From the NCBI RefSeq assembly GCF_000512585.2, contig NC_089241.1, forward strand, positions 3,614,001-3,678,000: a stretch of 64,000 bases of DNA. Reading direction: 5' to 3'. Within the stretch, counting starts at the first letter, position 1; each line of letters starts with the position of its first letter. This document shows positions 59,705 to 64,000 of this stretch, one piece after another. Made by a program: the position numbers and the translations under genes. The notes below the pieces were generated by a model, which did no database searches, was not told where the DNA came from, and worked only from the letters and a program-made list of their open reading frames with translations. Source of the DNA: Kwoniella bestiolae CBS 10118 (lineage: Eukaryota > Basidiomycota > Tremellomycetes > Tremellales > Cryptococcaceae).

Positions 59705-62059
59705 ATGGAAGACTTCGTAAGAAGTAGGCTAGGTGCAGACTCATCCGACGCTGAGATCAGGTGAGCAACAACTATACACTCAGAATCACATCATACTACA
59801 GACTGACCCCCACGCAGGACCGTCATATCCAAACCCATCTGGCATCTTGTCCCCCTTCCTCTCCGCCAGATAAACCCCTCAGCATACAGATCACTCTCCA
59901 TAAGAGGTCAGATACCATCCTTGAGATCATGCTGCATGTCAGTGATATCTAAAAACCTCCATTCCTACTCCATCGACCAATTCCAACATATCCCGAAAGT
60001 ATTCATACAGCGCATAATCAGTAGGATAAGGAATGATAGGCTATACGAGGTCGATTTCGAGAATGAGAATAAATATGGACGGGGCTATCAGACTCGGAAT
60101 CCTGACGAAGCTACCATCTGGGCATTATCTGCATTATTAGATCCGGAATCCACTGGTGATTTCCAATTATCTCTTCCGCAGGAATCAGTACTACAATACC
60201 TTACACCCAACAATCTATCCAAATACCCTCTACACCCTTTAGTCGAACTACCTATCCTGTATAGGACTCTCAATCCAAATGCAGGTGTCTCGCTCTTGAC
60301 GACCTTGACTTTGGATGGGATGGATGGGATAGTTACCGATCAGAATATCCAGGCGCTGAAATACTGCACGAGCCTTACGGGATTATGGATGAAGGCTTGC
60401 AAGGTATCCGATAATGGAGTTAGACTTCTCACTTCGTCTTTGCTATTACCTGGGGAGAGAGGTGATAAGGAAGGAAGGGGATTATGGAGGTTGAGAAGTT
60501 GGAGTTTGGGGGGATGTAGAGGTGTGAGCGATAGATCGATGAGGAGCTTTGGTAGGTATCCTGGGTTGGTGATGCTTGGTGAGTGGTTCCACTCCACCTC
60601 TCTTTGTTTCTGCCTCCCCTTATCTGATACGGCGGAGATCAATGCTGACCAACAGGTTGAAATTGGAATAGACGTCCGAGATACATCGTGTACCACCTCT
60701 GCCATCGACATATTTAACCGTACTTGCCAGAACATCTTTGCAGGATACAATCCGGATTTCCAGCCATGTACAGAGGGACTGTTGGATCTCTTCTCACGGA
60801 GTTCAACTTCGTCGGCAATAATGGACAAGCTCTGTTTGACGTTGATCAAGCTCTTCACCAATACATCAAGCAATGATGATGATAAATCGCATATCTCATT
60901 GAATATCCATCCGTCCCATCGACCGATAGAGGAGAAATTCTTACCTCAATCTTCGACGAACAATAACACTCCATCTTACGAGGAGTGGAAAGCTAAGAGA
61001 CAGATGGCGGAGAGAACCGTGTATAGAGGCAATGGAGTTGGTCAGATCTACGGATCGAGTGTTAGTGGTGTTACAGATGAGGTTGGGGATTTCCGTAAGA
61101 GAAGGAAAATAGCGATAGAGATGGAAGGGAAGGAGAGTGAACAGGACAGATACGCAGAGATGAGTAGCGTGGAGAAACGGAATTATACCAGACAGAAGAA
61201 CAAGGAAGAGAAAGAATGGAGAGAAGCAATGTATAAGTGGAAGACAGATGATGTCCCCAAATCCAAACCTAAGATATACAAGGGACGCGGCAAAAAGGGA
61301 GAAGCGGAACGATCAAAATCTTTCGTCATGGGTACGCAGGGCGAACAGATCTTGATTGATAAATTGTCAAGAGACGATAGAAGCTTGATGTTGGTCAGGA
61401 TGGTCAATGATGATTGGGAGAGATTGAGTTGGACAGTTAATGCTGGAACTGCAGAATCGAATCAGAAGACTAAAGGTGGATTTGACGTTGCGAAGACTTC
61501 GTTGACCCAGAAAATTCGAGCTACGAATCTTGTGGAAGGACTTTTGGGAAGTACAATGTCTACGTTCTCTTCAAGCCAACAAAGCAGCTCGCAATCGTCA
61601 CAATCGAATCCTTTCAAGCAACCCTCCAGTCAACCTACATTATCTTCATCGCCTATACACTCCCCGCAGACGCCACAACGAGATAGGAATCCATTCAAAT
61701 CGCAAGTTGTCAAATCGAATTCAATGGGTGCAAAACCATTATCTTCACCGTCTTCGTCACAATACCAATCGATAAGAAGGGAGGCCGGATCACAATCGGT
61801 ATCTTCAAGTGGCAGTCCTTTCTCGTTCTCCCAACGACCAAACTCGGGATCCGAATCCGACATCAGACCATTTGTTTCCTCGCGAAATATCCTGAGGCCC
61901 ACAGGAGACGAAAGATTTGGGAGTGCATCCAAAGATGAGCTCTCGTTCTCGTTCGCGAGCGGGACGAGGAAACGAACGTTTGATGGCTCGGCTTCTTCTG
62001 GGATAGAGGCGAAACGAGGGGGTATGAAGATGTTTTCGATTGGTTCACAGAGGAGATAG
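59705..62059 (+). CDS. Leucine-rich-repeat protein of unknown function
   Basis: Three exons: 59705-59760, 59818-60578 and 60672-62059, giving 734 codons. The N-terminal third has F-box-adjacent helices (FQHIPKVFIQRIISRI). Next come leucine-rich repeats of the cysteine-containing type: LLTTLTLDGMDGIVTDQNI, LKYCTSLTGLWMKACKVSDN, LWRLRSWSLGGCRGVSD, then GLVMLDVRDTSC across the second splice. A charged Lys/Glu-rich coiled region follows (KRNYTRQKNKEEKEW). The last 200 residues are a Ser/Gln/Pro-rich disordered tail ending with a basic GTRKRTF and SIGSQRR. The repeats resemble Amn1/Fbl-type LRRs. Intron 2 is 93 nt, a multiple of three with no in-frame stop, so a longer retained form is possible. 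It is not a member of the 33-45 kb family. Confidence 0.7.
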
Positions 62060-62441
62060 CGATGACTCCTTTTCGCATGTTCTTCGCACTAGTAGAGTAA
62101 TGTTGTACTGTATATATACTTTACCGTTGTATCTCTTAAGTAGACTTCATGCATGCGAACAGCTTTGGATACAGTAAACTCATACGATTCTTTTCAGAAT
62201 AGATGACGACTTGAAGTAGGTTGATATTACGTAAGCGAGTGGGATGATGAACTTTCGGTTAACCTTTCGAACGAAATAACACGCTCTCTATATTGCTCAC
62301 AACATGAACAAAGATAACCTTGCAATTCACCATTGAAAGATATACCCACACGTAAAGAGAGCTCAAGGGATTCTTGTCTGCCCAAAGATTGATCTGAACT
62401 CCTCACACCACCTGATCCCACTCCGACTCGACGCGGCTGAG
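62060..62441. other. Intergenic region upstream of CFT1
   Basis: This 382-nt stretch holds the 3' end of the LRR gene and the promoter of CFT1. No other feature was recognised. Confidence 0.5.
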
Positions 62442-64000
62442 ATGCACGCATTCCACCAAACCCTCCTCCCCTCTTCGTCGATCCACCATTCCCTCTTCCT
62501 CCCAAACTTCACCCCGTCGACGATCTACCCTTTACCCAAACCCATTGACGATACCGCGCCAGATGTGAAGGTCATAGGTAATTTGATCGTGGCTGGGGGA
62601 GAGAATCTGAGGGTATTTGAAATTAGAGAGTTCCAGCAGTATCCTATTTTGCAAAATGGGATAGTGAACGGAGAAGGGGACGAAGAGATGTTGGAGGAAG
62701 GTGAGGAGAGGTTGGGAGATGGTTTTTTCGATGATGGAAATTCTAAGGTATGTCCCTCCCTCTTCTATACACCATCCTCCTCTAGTATTTTGTGCGAACG
62801 CCTTGTATTTACTTAAACTGGGGTTCATAACACAATCCCTGGGCCTTATACTGATCAGGCATGTTTCGTCTCACAGAGAGATCCGGTCAAGCTTGAAACT
62901 CGAAGAAAGTTACATCTACTGGCTCAATACGATCTGAACGGAACTGTCACGGGATTATCTGGTCTGAGGACTATAGAAAGTAGTGTAGATGGCTTGGATA
63001 GATTGTTGGTATCGTTCGAACATGCCAAGGTGAGTTTTCACCCGTACTTTCCCTCTTTCTGACAAGCTGTTAGAGGACTCGACCTGCATATAGGCCGGTA
63101 TAAAATACATGTGACTGACATTGCTCCTTTATACTTCTCAGATGGCCCTCCTCGAATGGTCCAGAGGATCCATATCGACCGTCTCCTTACATACATATGA
63201 GAGATGTTCTCAGATGGTCTCGGGGGATGTCCAGACCTACGTACCGATGTTACGGACGGATCCATTATCTAGATTAGCAGTTCTGAGTCTTCCTGAGGAT
63301 AGTCTGGCGGTATTGCCTGTGTTGCAGGAGCAGTTGGAGCTGGACCTAATGGAGGGTTATGCTCGGTGAGTATGGCACCTGAACCTAAAACGGTTCTGTT
63401 TCTGAACAATCACAAATCGCTAACCTTCTGTCTCGTTCTGATCCGATCGTACAGAGACGTCCCCTACTCCCCTTCGTTCGTCCTATCCCTCTCCGACGTC
63501 TCACCCGCCCTCAAGAATTTGCAAGATCTCCTTTTCCTCCCTGGATTCCATTCGCCCACCCTCGCTCTCCTGTACTCTCCCTTGCACACCTTTTCAGGTC
63601 GGTATCAATCCATCAAAGACAATTACTGTCTCGAGATCCGTACGATCGACCTATCGTCCGGTGGGACATACCCCTTACTCACCTCAGTCACTGGATTACC
63701 TAGTGATTCTCTATACCTCGTTGCCTGCCCGTCCGAGCTCGGAGGAGTGGTCATAGTGACATCAACAGGATTAGTTCATATCGACCAGTCCGGACGGGTG
63801 GTAGGAACATCGGTGAATGCCTGGTGGTCCTACGCTACAGCTCTCAAAACAGACCACGAATCTGAATCTAGAAAGATATCACTAGAGGGATCGAAATGTC
63901 TGTTTGTGAATGGAAGAGATATGTTGTTGATTCTGCAGAATGGTGATACCCACCAAGTAAGATTTGAGATGGATGGTAGGAATGTTGGACAGATCAAGAT
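62442..64000 (+). CDS. CFT1: Cleavage and polyadenylation factor subunit Cft1 (CPSF160), 5' part
   Basis: Exons 62442-62747, 62877-63029, 63142-63365 and 63455 onward, open to the right edge; about 409 codons are present of the 1300-1400 expected. The N-terminus (MHAFHQTLLPSSSIHHSLF), then VIGNLIVAGGENLRVFEI and LETRRKLHLLAQYDLNGTVT, then LLVSFEHAK joined to MALLEWSRGS, are the first beta-propeller of the CPSF160/DDB1-like superfamily. LYSPLHTFSGRYQSIKDNYC and WWSYATALK follow in order. Cft1 scaffolds the pre-mRNA 3'-end processing complex that recognises AAUAAA. The rest of the gene, including the C-terminal CPSF_A region, is outside the window. Confidence 0.92.

Overview
This is a nuclear segment of a basidiomycete yeast genome, most likely Tremellales (Cryptococcus/Kwoniella type). 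The evidence is that nearly every gene is broken by short introns of about 40-180 nt with GTRAGT donors, CTNA-type branch sites and YAG acceptors. The recognisable proteins are also a standard fungal set: Tel1, Pre9, Caf40, Hsk3, holocytochrome c synthase, pyruvate carboxylase and Cft1. Gene models were built by hand, joining exons so that splice phases close. They give complete reading frames for all the conserved genes that lie inside the window. No rRNA, tRNA, transposon, CRISPR or viral element was recognised.

Layout. 1-1000: two minus-strand F-box-like genes, one running off the left edge and one only 62 codons long. 1.5-3 kb: an Acl4-type TPR ribosome-assembly chaperone (minus). 3.9-7.5 kb: an orphan seven-helix membrane protein and a small single-anchor orphan (plus). 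8-11.6 kb: a Zds1/Zds2-family protein (minus). 13.1-14.5 kb: a lone F-box-like gene (plus). 14.7-18.2 kb: an 18-exon OPT oligopeptide transporter (minus), divergent from PRE9, a proteasome alpha subunit (18.6-20.2 kb). 20.6-30.7 kb: the complete 11-exon TEL1/ATM kinase (minus), divergent from a SIKE-family coiled-coil gene (31.1-32.6 kb).

33.4-45.3 kb: a head-to-tail array of F-box-like paralogues on the plus strand. It holds five intact genes, one copy with an in-frame stop and one weak relic. 45.9-47.8 kb: CAF40/CNOT9. 48.7-50 kb: holocytochrome c synthase (minus), divergent from HSK3 of the DASH complex. 51.4-56.1 kb: 12-exon pyruvate carboxylase (minus). 58.3-59.4 kb: a secreted orphan. 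59.7-62.1 kb: a leucine-rich-repeat orphan. 62.4 kb to the right edge: the 5' part of CFT1/CPSF160.

The housekeeping genes do not form a pathway; they are ordinary neighbours. The accessory part is the F-box-like family: ten loci in one window, with a shared exon layout, rapid sequence divergence, truncation and pseudogenisation, and GC-AG introns at the same junction in two members. That family is the best candidate here for an undescribed, fast-evolving system. By analogy with F-box proteins it might be a set of substrate adaptors for SCF ubiquitin ligases, but that role is inference.
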